The translations under genes were made by a program, and so were the position numbers. DNA of 64,000 nucleotides from Micrococcaceae bacterium RIT 802. GTDB taxonomy: Bacteria > Actinomycetota > Actinomycetes > Actinomycetales > Micrococcaceae. Location of the stretch: the NCBI GenBank assembly GCA_016892645.1, contig JAFEMX010000017.1, forward strand, positions 1 to 64,000, read 5' to 3'. Below, one piece after another: positions 9,831-22,414 of this stretch. Each line of letters starts with the position of its first letter. The first letter of the stretch is position 1. The notes under the pieces are model-generated. The model did no database searches. It saw only the letters and a list, made by a program, of their open reading frames with translations, and had not been told where the DNA came from.

Positions 9831-10279
9831 GCGGCAGCCAGGTGGTTCCGGGCCACCTGCAACTCCTCGTCCCATCCGGCACTGTTCTCCTCGACCGCAC
9901 GTCTGCGCTCGTACGCGCTTCCGGGAAGCGACGCGAAGCCGCTCTCGGTCACGGTCAGCCGCACTCCCCCGTCGTGCAGGTCCTCGATCCGGAATTCCAC
10001 CAGAGTCGCCTCCTCGGCGGGAACCTCCGCGCTGGGTGTGCCGCTGAGCCAGCGGAAGGCGGCGTAGCGCGGAGCGTCGAGGGCCTCCGTGCGGAGGGCG
10101 AAGGCACCGTGGACGGGATCGTGGACGACGGCCACGTCGCCGTCGACCTCGATCTGGTGTGCGCGGTACTCGCCGTCGTTGATGAACCAGCCCGGTTCGG
10201 AGACCAGGGCCCAGACACGCTCGGCGGACGCGTCAATGTCGATCGTAGAAGTGATGCTGTCGGGAAGGTGCTCGCCCAT
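9827..10279 (-). CDS. SRPBCC/AHSA1-like domain protein
   Basis: 150 residues forming one START-like (SRPBCC) ligand-binding fold: DSITSTIDIDASAERVWALVSEPGWFIND at the front, VEFRIEDLHDGGVRLTVTESGF in the middle and a C-terminal helix WDEELQVARNHLAAA. Homologues resemble the Hsp90 activator Aha1 C-domain and probably bind small hydrophobic ligands; the ligand is unknown. Start ATG 10279; a frame open to 10360 crosses the operator dyad and is rejected. It is translated together with the ArsR gene downstream, the classic ArsR-SRPBCC pair in reverse order. Confidence 0.85.
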   Translation of the reverse strand: MGEHLPDSITSTIDIDASAERVWALVSEPGWFINDGEYRAHQIEVDGDVAVVHDPVHGAFALRTEALDAPRYAAFRWLSGTPSAEVPAEEATLVEFRIEDLHDGGVRLTVTESGFASLPGSAYERRRAVEENSAGWDEELQVARNHLAAA

Positions 10280-10318
10280 GGCCTGGCCTCTCGTCGCCGC
10301 CCGGCAGATGCCGGGATT

Positions 10319-10344
10319 GATGTGCAAGTAAATGCTTGCACATC
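10319..10344. promoter_or_regulatory. Perfect 10-6-10 inverted repeat, likely operator of the ArsR/SRPBCC pair
   Basis: Arms GATGTGCAAG (10319-10328) and CTTGCACATC (10335-10344) around TAAATG. It lies 40 bp before the SRPBCC start and 44 bp after the argR stop, has no T run, and is AT-richer than its surroundings. Length and symmetry fit an ArsR-family dimer site; the assignment is inference. Confidence 0.65.
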
Positions 10345-10387
10345 GTGGCCGCGGGGACAAGGCCCCCGCGCAAGGGTCCAGCTCCTC

Positions 10388-13144
<2,757 letters not shown>

Positions 13145-13148
<4 letters not shown>

Positions 13149-14092
13149 GGTTGTTCCTCCGGGACCACTTGGGTGCCGACACCGGCGGAGGTGAAGACCT
13201 CCAGCAGCATCGAATGGGGTTGGCGTCCGTCGACGATGTGCGCACGTTCGACGCCGTCCTCGACCGCCTTCAGGCAGGCTTCCATCTTGGGGATCATGCC
13301 CGATTCCAGCCGCGGCATCATCCGCCGCAATTCGGCAACGCTCAGCGACGACACCAGCGAGGATCGATCCGGCCAATCCGAGTAGAGCCCCTCGACGTCC
13401 GTGAGGATGACCAGCTTCGAGGCGCCGAGTGCGGAGGCCACGGCTGCGGCCGCGGTGTCCGCGTTGACGTTGAGCACCTGCCCGGTGGGTTCGCCGTCGT
13501 CGCCGACCTCGGGGGCGATGGTGGAGATCACCGGGATGCGGCCGGCGGCGAGCAGGTCGACGAGGGCACGGGGTTCGACGCCGGTGACCTCGCCGACCAG
13601 GCCCAGGTCGACCGATTCACCGTCGACGACGGTTCCGGTGCGGACGGCCTGGAGCAGGGCGCCGTCTTCGCCGGAAAGCCCCACGGCGTAGGGCCCGTGC
13701 GAGTTGACGAGGCCAACCAGTTCGCGGCCGACCTGCCCGGTCAACACCATGCGCACCACGTCCATGGCCTCCGGCGTCGTCACGCGCAGCCCGCCGCGGA
13801 ATTCGGATTCGATGCCCAGGCGTTCGAGCATGGAGCTGATTTGCGGCCCGCCGCCGTGGACGACGACCGGATGGATGCCCACATGGTGCAGGAAGACGAT
13901 GTCCTCGGCGAAGGCCCGGCGCAGCTCGTCGTTGACCATGGCATTGCCGCCGTACTTGATGACCATCGTGGTCCCGGCGAAACGCTGGATCCAGGGCAGC
14001 GCCTCGATCAGCGCCTCGGCCTTGCGGTGAGCTGTATCCCAGGCGTCCCCGGACAACATTTCCTGGGGACCGGCGGCGGATTCGGTGTTCAT
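13145..14092 (-). CDS. argB: Acetylglutamate kinase
   Basis: Phosphorylates N-acetylglutamate, commonly the arginine-feedback step. 315 residues. [13 protein letters not shown] (ATP-site Lys and Gly-rich strand), [14 protein letters not shown] and [17 protein letters not shown] are the amino-acid-kinase signatures. Start ATG 14092, 13 nt after the argJ stop; the frame extends upstream inside argJ to 14698 but shows no family similarity there. Confidence 0.95.
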
Positions 14093-14105
14093 GGTCGGCA
14101 GCGTC

Positions 14106-15308
14106 CTAGCTGGAGTAGGCGGAATTCTCGTGCACGTAGTCGTGGGTGAGGTCGTTGGTCCAGATCGTGGCCTCGGCATCGCCGGCGTGGAGGTCGATCT
14201 CCACCAGTACCTGGCGTCCGGAGAGGTCAACGAGCGAGCGGTCCTCGCCGATGCACCCGGCACGGCAGACCTGGACCTGGTTGATGGCCACGTCCAGCCG
14301 GTCGGGTTCGAAGGCGGCACCGGTGGTGCCGACCGCGGAAAGCACGCGCCCCCAGTTCGGATCCTGTCCGAAGATCGCCGTCTTGAACAGGTTCGAGCGG
14401 GCCACGGCGCGGGCGACCTCCTCGGCGTCCTCGACACTGGCGGCGTTGAACGCGCGGATGCTGATCTCGTGGGCTGCGCCCTCGGCGTCGGCAATGAGCT
14501 GGCGGGCCAGATCGGTGCACATGCCGGCCAGCCCCTCGGTGAATTCGTCCAGGTCCGGCCGGACACCGGAGGCTCCGGAGGCCAGCAGGATGACCGTGTC
14601 GTTGGTGGACATGCAGCCATCGGAGTCGGCGCGGTCGAAGCTGACCCGCGTGGCGGTCCGCAACGCGGTGTCCAGTTCAGCCGGCGCGATGTCGGCATCG
14701 GTGGTGAGGACCACCAGCATGGTGGCCAGGCCGGGGGCCAGCATGCCGGCCCCCTTGGCCATCCCGCCGATGGCGTAGCCGGTGCCGGTGAAGCCGGCCT
14801 GCTTGGGGACGGTGTCGGTGGTCATGATCGCGGTGGCCGCGGCAGCACCGCCGTCGTGCCCCGCTCCCCCGGCCAGGGCCTGCGAGAGCGTGGCGATGCC
14901 GGCCTGGATCTTGTCCATGGGCAGCTGCTCGCCGATCAGGCCGGTGGAGCAGACCAGCACGTCGCCGGCGCTGATGCCCAGCGCCGCGGCGGTGGCCTCG
15001 GCGGTGGTGTGGGTGTTCTGGAACCCCTCGGCCCCGGTGCAGGCGTTGGCCCCGCCGGAGTTCAGGAACACGGCGTCGGCGCGTCCGTCGGAGACCGCCT
15101 GGCGCGACCAGTGCACGGGGGCGGCGGCCACCCGGTTGGACGTGAAGACGGCGGCGGCATGCTTCAGCGGCCCGTCGTTGAGGACCAGGGCGACGTCGGG
15201 GGTGCCGGAGGCCTTCAATCCAGCTGTGGCGCCGGCGGCGCGGAAGCCGGAGGCCGCCGTCACGCCGACGGCGGCTCCGCCGGGGTGCGCGGGGGTGGGG
15301 GTGCTCAT
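14106..15308 (-). CDS. argJ: Bifunctional glutamate N-acetyltransferase / amino-acid acetyltransferase
   Basis: Recycles the acetyl group from acetylornithine to glutamate and may also acetylate glutamate from acetyl-CoA. 400 residues. It is an Ntn-type self-cleaving enzyme; the cleavage motif APGLATML places the nucleophile at Thr196, with the usual KGAGM before it. [11 protein letters not shown] and [11 protein letters not shown] are conserved. ATGA overlap with argC. Because argJ is present, no argE is needed, which fits the cyclic pathway seen in actinobacteria. Confidence 0.95.
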   Translation of the reverse strand: MSTPTPAHPGGAAVGVTAASGFRAAGATAGLKASGTPDVALVLNDGPLKHAAAVFTSNRVAAAPVHWSRQAVSDGRADAVFLNSGGANACTGAEGFQNTHTTAEATAAALGISAGDVLVCSTGLIGEQLPMDKIQAGIATLSQALAGGAGHDGGAAAATAIMTTDTVPKQAGFTGTGYAIGGMAKGAGMLAPGLATMLVVLTTDADIAPAELDTALRTATRVSFDRADSDGCMSTNDTVILLASGASGVRPDLDEFTEGLAGMCTDLARQLIADAEGAAHEISIRAFNAASVEDAEEVARAVARSNLFKTAIFGQDPNWGRVLSAVGTTGAAFEPDRLDVAINQVQVCRAGCIGEDRSLVDLSGRQVLVEIDLHAGDAEATIWTNDLTHDYVHENSAYSS

Positions 15309-16336
15309 GGTGCGATGCCTTCCAGTTCGAGTCCGCGGGTTTCGGGCAATCCGAGGGCGATGTTCATGGACTGCACGGCGCCGCCGGCGGTGCCCTTGAC
15401 GAGGTTGTCGATGGCGCAGACCACGATGACGCGTCCGGCGTGTTCATCGAACGCCAGCTGCAGGGTGGCGTGGTTGGACCCCTGCACCGCCTTGGTGGAG
15501 GGCCATTGGCCCTCGGGCAGCAGGTGGACGAACGGTTCGTGCGCATAGGCGGCTTCCCAGCCGGCGCGCAGGGCGGCGGCGTCGGTGCCGGGTTTGACCC
15601 GCGCGGTGGCGGTGGCCAGGATGCCGCGGGCCATGGGGGCGAGCGTGGGGGTGAAGGAGACGCCGACCGGCTCGCCGGCGGCGGCGCTGAAGCCCTGTTC
15701 CATTTCGGGGGTGTGGCGGTGCCCCCCGCCGACGCCGTAGGGGCTCATGCCGCCCATGACCTCGGAGCCGAGCAGGTGGGGCTTCATCGACTTGCCCGCC
15801 CCGGAGGTTCCCGAGGCGGAGACGATCACGACGTCGTGGGCCTCGAGCAGGCCGGCGGCGAAACCGGGGACCAGGGCCAGCTGGGCCGAGGTCGGGTAGC
15901 AGCCGGGGACGGCGATGCGCGTGGCCCCGCGCAACGCGTCGCGCTGGCCGGGCAGCTCGGGCAGACCGTACGGCCAGTGACCGGCGTGGTCTCCCCCGTA
16001 GAACTTCTCCCAGGCGGCCGGGGATTCGAGCCGGTGGTCGGCTCCGGCGTCGATGACGAGCGTCGTCTCCGGCAGCTGGGCGGCGATCGCGGCGCTGGTC
16101 CCATGCGGCAGGGCCAGCACGACGACGTCGTGCCCGGCCAGGTTCTCGGCGGTGGTGTCCACGAGCGTGCGGTCGGCGAGCGCGTGCAGGTGGGGCTGCA
16201 GGGCCCCGAGACGCTGTCCGGCGTTGCTGTGCGCGGTGATGGCACCGATGGTGACGTCGGGGTGGTGGGCGAGCAGGCGCAGCACCTCTCCGCCCGCATA
16301 TCCACTGGCCCCGGAAACGGCTACCGAAATACTCAT
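15305..16336 (-). CDS. argC: N-acetyl-gamma-glutamyl-phosphate reductase
   Basis: NADPH-dependent reductase, third step of arginine synthesis and first gene of argCJBDFR. 343 residues. [14 protein letters not shown] is the nucleotide-binding loop and the catalytic Cys146 lies in [13 protein letters not shown]. Start ATG 16336. TAGGCT (16348-16343) sits 6 nt before it and there is no Shine-Dalgarno, so a leaderless mRNA is likely; the ARG boxes at 16347-16385 would cover this promoter. Confidence 0.95.
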   Translation of the reverse strand: MSISVAVSGASGYAGGEVLRLLAHHPDVTIGAITAHSNAGQRLGALQPHLHALADRTLVDTTAENLAGHDVVVLALPHGTSAAIAAQLPETTLVIDAGADHRLESPAAWEKFYGGDHAGHWPYGLPELPGQRDALRGATRIAVPGCYPTSAQLALVPGFAAGLLEAHDVVIVSASGTSGAGKSMKPHLLGSEVMGGMSPYGVGGGHRHTPEMEQGFSAAAGEPVGVSFTPTLAPMARGILATATARVKPGTDAAALRAGWEAAYAHEPFVHLLPEGQWPSTKAVQGSNHATLQLAFDEHAGRVIVVCAIDNLVKGTAGGAVQSMNIALGLPETRGLELEGIAP

Positions 16337-16346
16337 GGGGACAGCC

Positions 16347-16385
16347 TACAACGAACTTATGCACCATGGCTAATAATTATTCATC
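16347..16385. promoter_or_regulatory. Tandem ARG boxes (ArgR operator) of argCJBDFR
   Basis: On the minus strand the distal box reads GATGAATAATTATTAGCC (16385-16368), matching the TGAATNNNNATT core. A second, weaker box around 16364-16347 keeps a TGCATAA half. Centres are about 20-21 bp apart, as at argG. The site overlaps where the -35 region should be for the -10-like TAGGCT. Confidence 0.7.
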
Positions 16386-16471
16386 CCGACGTCCGATGCC
16401 GCCGTGAGCTGCGGCCCGCCGGCCGGACGGCCTACAGTGAGGTCAACGACCGCATACGAAGGAGCCCCATC

Positions 16472-17458
16472 ATGCCCTACGCCCTGCAAGTCCCGCACGC
16501 GGGCGGCCCCGACGTCTTCGAACGCGTCGAGGTCGACCGCCCGGTCCCGGGGCCCGGCCAGCTGCTGGTCCGCGTCGCCGCCGCCGGGGTCAACTTCATT
16601 GAAACCTACCAGCGCTCCGGCGTCTACCAGGTCTCATACCCCCTCGTGCCCGGCTCCGAGGGCGCGGGAACGGTGGAGGAGGTCGGACCGGACGTGACCC
16701 GGTTCTCCGTGGGCGACCGCGTGGCCACGGCCGAGGGGTCGGGCAGCTATGCCGACTTCATGGTGCTCGACGCGGACAAGGCGTTGCGCGTCCCCGACGG
16801 GGTCTCCGACGAGGTGGCCGGGGCGATACCCCTGCAGGGCATGACCGCCCACTACCTCATCAACAACAGCTACCGGGTCCAGCCCGGTGACACGGTCCTG
16901 ACCTACGCCGGTGCGGGCGGCGTCGGCCAGCTGCTCATTCAGCTGCTCAAGCTCCGCGGGGCCACGGTCTTCACGACGACCTCCACCCCCGACAAGGCCG
17001 AGCTGGCCCGGGCCGCCGGCGCCGACCACGTCCTGGCCTACGACGAGGTCCCCGACCGCGTCCGCGAACTGACCGACGGCCGGGGCGTCGAGGTGGTCTA
17101 CGACGGCATCGGCAAGGACACCTTCGAGGGCTCACTCGACGCCCTGCGCACCCGCGGCACCCTGGTCCTGTTCGGCGGCGCCTCCGGGCAGGTCCCCCCG
17201 TTCGACCTGCAGCAGCTCAATGCCCACGGATCCCTGACGGTGACCCGGCCGAAGCTCGCGGACTTCCTGCTCGACGCCGAGGAACGCACCTGGCGTTCGT
17301 CGGAGCTGTTCGGACTCGTCGCGGACGGCACGCTGAACGTCGCCATTGGCGAGCGGTTCGCCCTCGAGGACGCCGGCGCCGCCCACAGGGCGCTGGAATC
17401 GCGGGCGACCACCGGCAAGGTCATCTTGGTGCCCGGCGGCACGACGGACCGCGGCTGA
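16472..17458 (+). CDS. NADPH:quinone oxidoreductase, zeta-crystallin type (MDR superfamily)
   Basis: 328 residues. GroES-like N-terminal half (AAAGVNFIETYQRSGVY, PLVPGSEGAGTVEEVG) and a Rossmann domain with TYAGAGGVGQLLIQLLK. No structural-zinc Cys cluster, so it belongs to the QOR branch that reduces quinones with NADPH. Start ATG 16472 with AAGGAG 7-8 nt upstream; the frame is open far upstream but that part lies over argC. Divergent from argC. The next gene starts 2 nt after its stop, so both are probably cotranscribed. Confidence 0.92.
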   Translation: MPYALQVPHAGGPDVFERVEVDRPVPGPGQLLVRVAAAGVNFIETYQRSGVYQVSYPLVPGSEGAGTVEEVGPDVTRFSVGDRVATAEGSGSYADFMVLDADKALRVPDGVSDEVAGAIPLQGMTAHYLINNSYRVQPGDTVLTYAGAGGVGQLLIQLLKLRGATVFTTTSTPDKAELARAAGADHVLAYDEVPDRVRELTDGRGVEVVYDGIGKDTFEGSLDALRTRGTLVLFGGASGQVPPFDLQQLNAHGSLTVTRPKLADFLLDAEERTWRSSELFGLVADGTLNVAIGERFALEDAGAAHRALESRATTGKVILVPGGTTDRG

Positions 17459-17460
17459 GC

Positions 17461-18537
17461 ATGACACGGCACGACGACGGGGCGGCACCTGCCTCCGAGG
17501 GCTGGCGACCGGTGGTGGCCGCCTTGGCCAACGCGGAGCAACGGCTCCTGCTGGCCGAGGTGATCACCGACGAGGCACGACGGCGGGACACCACAGTTGC
17601 GGCCGGGCACCGGGACAAGGGGCTGGCACAGCTTGCCGCCGCTGGCCTGCTGGCCCGCGACGAGAACGCCGAGTGGCGAATCGATGCCGCCGGACTGCGC
17701 GCGCTGCTCTCCACCCCGGCGGCCGCGGCGCGGCCCGCCTCCGGCAACGAGGTCATCGACAAGTTCGTCCGCGACGACCGCATCCATGCCTTTCCCGCGA
17801 AACCGGCCCAGCGCCATCAGCTCCTGGAGTGGGCCGCGCAACGGACACTGTCCCCCGGCGAGGTGCTCTCCGAGCCGGAGCTCACCTCCCGGCTGGAACG
17901 AATCACCGACGATCCCGTAGCCCTGCGCCGCTACCTCGTCGACGCGGGGCTGGCATCCCGCTCCCCCGACGGCTCGGCCTATGCGTTGGCCGGCACGGAG
18001 GCGCCGGGATCTGGATCCGCCACGGAGAACGCTGTGCCCACCGGGCCGTGTACCCGAGCCGGAACCGGAGACGACGGCCCGGCCGCTGCCGCTGCCCGCG
18101 CCGCGGGACTCGAGGTGTCGGTGACCCGCCACGGGCAGGTCTCCAGACTGGCCGAGGCCGCCGCGGCCCGCGGCATCCCACCGCGGGACCTGATCAAGAC
18201 GCTGGTCGTCCGCCGCAGTGAGGAGGACTACGTCTTCGTGCTCGTGACCGGGGACCGGACGTTCTCCTGGCCCAAGCTGCGAGCCCTGTTGGGGACCAAC
18301 CGCCTGTCCATGCCCGACGCCGCGGAGGCGAAGGACGTCACCGGGTACGAGCGCGGGACGATCACCCCGTTCGGTGCCACCCGGGTCCTGCCCGTCTACG
18401 CCGACCGGGCCATGGCCGGTCGCCGGATCTCGATCGGCGGCGGCGCCCACGGGGTCGGCCTCACCGTGGATGCCGACCAGGCGCTCCGGGTGCTTGAGGC
18501 GACGGTGGCCGACCTCTCGGACCCGCCCGCGGCCTGA
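17461..18537 (+). CDS. Fusion of DUF2087 regulator-like module and YbaK-type aminoacyl-tRNA deacylase
   Basis: 358 residues in three parts. Residues 15-85 look like a winged-helix N-terminus (RPVVAALANAEQRLLLAEVI, then DKGLAQLAAAGLLARDENAEW). Residues 97-177 are a DUF2087 domain (VIDKFVRDDRIHAFPAKPAQR, DPVALRRYLVDAGL). After a Gly/Ala/Thr-rich linker (178-208), residues 209-352 are a YbaK/EbsC editing domain with the conserved Lys246 (LIKTLVV), FSWPKLRALLG, GYERGTITPFG and GGGAHG. YbaK proteins hydrolyse mischarged tRNA such as Cys-tRNA-Pro. I know DUF2087 as a stand-alone or HTH-linked domain; joining it to YbaK is unusual. The frame is continuous with no sign of a sequencing join. Cotranscribed with the quinone oxidoreductase. 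Confidence 0.85.
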   Translation: MTRHDDGAAPASEGWRPVVAALANAEQRLLLAEVITDEARRRDTTVAAGHRDKGLAQLAAAGLLARDENAEWRIDAAGLRALLSTPAAAARPASGNEVIDKFVRDDRIHAFPAKPAQRHQLLEWAAQRTLSPGEVLSEPELTSRLERITDDPVALRRYLVDAGLASRSPDGSAYALAGTEAPGSGSATENAVPTGPCTRAGTGDDGPAAAAARAAGLEVSVTRHGQVSRLAEAAAARGIPPRDLIKTLVVRRSEEDYVFVLVTGDRTFSWPKLRALLGTNRLSMPDAAEAKDVTGYERGTITPFGATRVLPVYADRAMAGRRISIGGGAHGVGLTVDADQALRVLEATVADLSDPPAA

Positions 18538-18564
18538 GGACCCCCGACGCACCCACGAAAAACA

Positions 18565-18595
18565 GGGCAGGAACCCCGCTGGGAGGTTCCTGCCC
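18565..18595 (-). terminator. pheT terminator (bidirectional hairpin)
   Basis: Perfect stem GGGCAGGAACC (18565-18575) and GGTTCCTGCCC (18585-18595). On the minus strand it follows the pheT stop by about 20 nt and runs into TGTTTTT, a good intrinsic terminator. It also lies just after the plus-strand fusion gene and may serve both. Confidence 0.88.
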
Positions 18596-18616
18596 CGTCG
18601 TCGTACCGGGTGCCGA

Positions 18617-21160
18617 TCAGCGCTGGACGGCCCCGAACTTCTCGGCCGCCGCAGCAACCGCCGCCGTGCGCGACGCGGAGGCCTCGTCGGCGGTCAGCGT
18701 CCGGTCGGCGGCGCGGAAGCGCAGCCCGAAGGCCAACGACTTCTTGCCGTCCTCGATGCCGGGGCCCTGGTAGACGTCGAAGAGCGCGACGTCCTCCAGC
18801 AGCTCGCCGGCACCCAGACGCAGGGTTTCCAGCACGTCGCCGGCGACGACGTCGCGGTCCACGACCAGGGCCACGTCCTGGGTGGAGAGCGGGTAGGTCG
18901 ACAGCGGCCGGGCGACCACCAGATCGGCTGCTGCCTCGAACAGCGCGTCGGCGTCGATCTCCATGGCCACCGTGCGGGCCGGCAGATCCAGCTCCGCGAG
19001 CAGCTTCGGGTGCAGCTCGCCGGCGTAGCCGACGTGCTCACCGGAGCGCAGCGCCAGGGCGGCAGTGCGCCCCGGGTGGAACGCCTGGTGGCTGCCCTGC
19101 CCGACCACGAGTTCCACGCCGAGGATGTCCCCGATCAGGCGCGCGACGTCCAGCGCCGAGGCCCAATCGTAGGCACGCGGCGTGGAGCCGGCGGCGGGGG
19201 CCGAGTCGTGGCCGAAGAGCACGGCGCCGATGTGCTGCGGCTGCACCGGCAGGCCGGCGTCGAGTCCGTCCAGGACCTCGTCGGCGGGCCGTGCGCCCAG
19301 CGGGGGGATCTCGGCACTGCCGAGCGTGTCGCCGGGCAGGTAAACCAGCCCCGCTTCGTAGACGGCCAGGTCGCGGAACCCGCGTGAGAGGTTCCGGCGT
19401 GCCGTTTCCAACAGCCCGGGCAGGATGCTGGTGCGCAGGAAGCCGAATTCGGCAGAGAGGGGGTTGGCCAGCTTCACCGCGGCCACCGCTTCCCCGGCGG
19501 TCGGGGTGCCGAACGCGTCGTTTTGGGCCGCGGAGGCGAACGGGTAGCTGAGCACTTCGACCAGCCCGGCGTCGGCCAGCCCCTGCAGCACGCGGCGGCG
19601 CTGCTGCTGGACGCGGGTCAGCCCGCGGCCTGGAGGGGCAACCGGCAGGGTCGAGGGGATCTTGTCGTAGCCGACGAGGCGGGCGACCTCCTCCACCAGG
19701 TCCTCGCGGATGCGCAGGTCCGGGCGCCAGGAGGGGGCGGTGACGCGCAGTCCGCCGGGGACCTCCTCGACGATGGCGCCCAGGTCGGCCAGCGTTCCCT
19801 GCACCTGTTCGGGGGTGTAGTCGACGCCGATCAGCCGGGAGGCGAACCCCTCGGGCAGGTCGATGACCGCCGGTGCGGGGCGGGTGCCCTCGTCGGTGGC
19901 GGTGTCCTCGGCGGTCCCGCCGGCCAGCTCGACGAGCAGCTCGACGGCCCGCTGGGCGGCCTCGTCGGCGACTTCCCAGTCCACGCCGCGCTCGAAGCGC
20001 TTGGACGCCTCCGAGGGCAGCTTGTGGCGGCGGCGGGAACGGGCGATGGCGATGGGGCTGAAGTGGGCCGCCTCGATGAGCACGCGCGTGGTCGTCGAGG
20101 ACACCTCGGTCTCCGCACCACCCATCACGCCGGCGACGCCGATGGGCCCGCGGTCGTCGGCGATGATGACGTCCTGCTCGTGCAGCGTGCGGACCTTGTC
20201 GTCCAGGGTCTGCAGCTGCTCCCCCGCGACCGCCCGGCGCACCACGATCCCGCCGCGCAGGGCGTCGGCATCGTAGAAGTGCAGGGGCTGTCCGAGCTCG
20301 AGCATCACGTAGTTGGAGATGTCCACGACCAGGGAGATCGAGCGCATCCCGGCCAGCCGCAGGCGCGAGGCCATCCACGGCGGGGTCGGGCGCGAGGCAT
20401 CAACGCCGGTGACGGTGCGGGCGACGAAGCGGTCGCAGCCCGGGGCCGCGTACGCTCCGGCGTCGTCCGCGATCCGCACCGGGTAGCCGGGCCCCGAGGC
20501 GGCGGGCACGGCGATGCCCGCTGCCGGGTCGGTGAAGGACGTGCCGGTGGCGTGGGCGTATTCGCGGGCCACCCCGCGGATCGAGAAGCAGTGGCTGCGG
20601 TCCGGGGTGACGTTGATTTCGGCGGCCTGGTCGTACAGGCCCAGCAGCTCCAAGGCGTCGGAGCCGACCTCGGGGTCCAGTCCCAGGGTGGAGAGGACGA
20701 GGATGCCGTCGTGGTCCTCGCCGATGCCCAGCTCGCGGACCGAGGCGATCATGCCGGCGGAGAGGTGGCCGTAGGTCGTGCGGGCCGAGATCGCGAAGTC
20801 CCCGGGCAGCACGGCGCCGGGCAGCGTCACCACGACCTTGTCGCCCTCGGTGAAGTTGTGGGCACCGCAGACGATGCCCTGCACGCCGGAAGGGTCGATT
20901 CCCTCGTGGGTGAGGGTCTGCGGCTGGCCCTCGGGCACGACGCGGACCTGGCACCAGTTGATGGTCTTGCCGTTGGATTGGGGTTCCTTGACCAGCGAAA
21001 GGACCTGGCCCACCACGATGGGGCCGGAAATCGAGTCGGTGGGACGGTGGACGTCCTCCTCCTCCAGACCGACCTTCACCAGGTCGGCCATGACGTCTTC
21101 GGCCGTGGCGTCGGCCGGTACCTGCGCGTATTCGCGCAACCAGGACAGGGGAATACGCAT
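18617..21160 (-). CDS. pheT: Phenylalanyl-tRNA synthetase, beta subunit
   Basis: 847 residues, typical for the PheT chain of the alpha2-beta2 synthetase. Begins MRIPLSWLREYAQVP, followed by a tRNA-binding (OB) domain, the B3/B4 editing region (FSIRGVAREYA), the B5 and catalytic-like core (GYDKIPSTLP) and the C-terminal FDX-ACB anticodon domain (STYPLSTQDVALVVDRDV). Start ATG 21160, 2 nt after the pheS stop; the frame is open further upstream to 21772 but only inside pheS. Terminated by the hairpin at 18565-18595. Confidence 0.96.
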   Translation of the reverse strand: MRIPLSWLREYAQVPADATAEDVMADLVKVGLEEEDVHRPTDSISGPIVVGQVLSLVKEPQSNGKTINWCQVRVVPEGQPQTLTHEGIDPSGVQGIVCGAHNFTEGDKVVVTLPGAVLPGDFAISARTTYGHLSAGMIASVRELGIGEDHDGILVLSTLGLDPEVGSDALELLGLYDQAAEINVTPDRSHCFSIRGVAREYAHATGTSFTDPAAGIAVPAASGPGYPVRIADDAGAYAAPGCDRFVARTVTGVDASRPTPPWMASRLRLAGMRSISLVVDISNYVMLELGQPLHFYDADALRGGIVVRRAVAGEQLQTLDDKVRTLHEQDVIIADDRGPIGVAGVMGGAETEVSSTTTRVLIEAAHFSPIAIARSRRRHKLPSEASKRFERGVDWEVADEAAQRAVELLVELAGGTAEDTATDEGTRPAPAVIDLPEGFASRLIGVDYTPEQVQGTLADLGAIVEEVPGGLRVTAPSWRPDLRIREDLVEEVARLVGYDKIPSTLPVAPPGRGLTRVQQQRRRVLQGLADAGLVEVLSYPFASAAQNDAFGTPTAGEAVAAVKLANPLSAEFGFLRTSILPGLLETARRNLSRGFRDLAVYEAGLVYLPGDTLGSAEIPPLGARPADEVLDGLDAGLPVQPQHIGAVLFGHDSAPAAGSTPRAYDWASALDVARLIGDILGVELVVGQGSHQAFHPGRTAALALRSGEHVGYAGELHPKLLAELDLPARTVAMEIDADALFEAAADLVVARPLSTYPLSTQDVALVVDRDVVAGDVLETLRLGAGELLEDVALFDVYQGPGIEDGKKSLAFGLRFRAADRTLTADEASASRTAAVAAAAEKFGAVQR

Positions 21161-21162
21161 CT

Positions 21163-22266
<1,104 letters not shown>

Positions 22267-22414
22267 TCACAATCGCGGTGTGGTCCTGTTGCTGTGACCA
22301 GTCTAGTTGGTCGGTTCCACCGGCCCGAATGCGCGTCACCTGCCATTTCCCGACGTGGGCGGCACATATGCCCTGCCTTGTGATCGGCTCCACACCCCGG
22401 CAATAATGATCACC

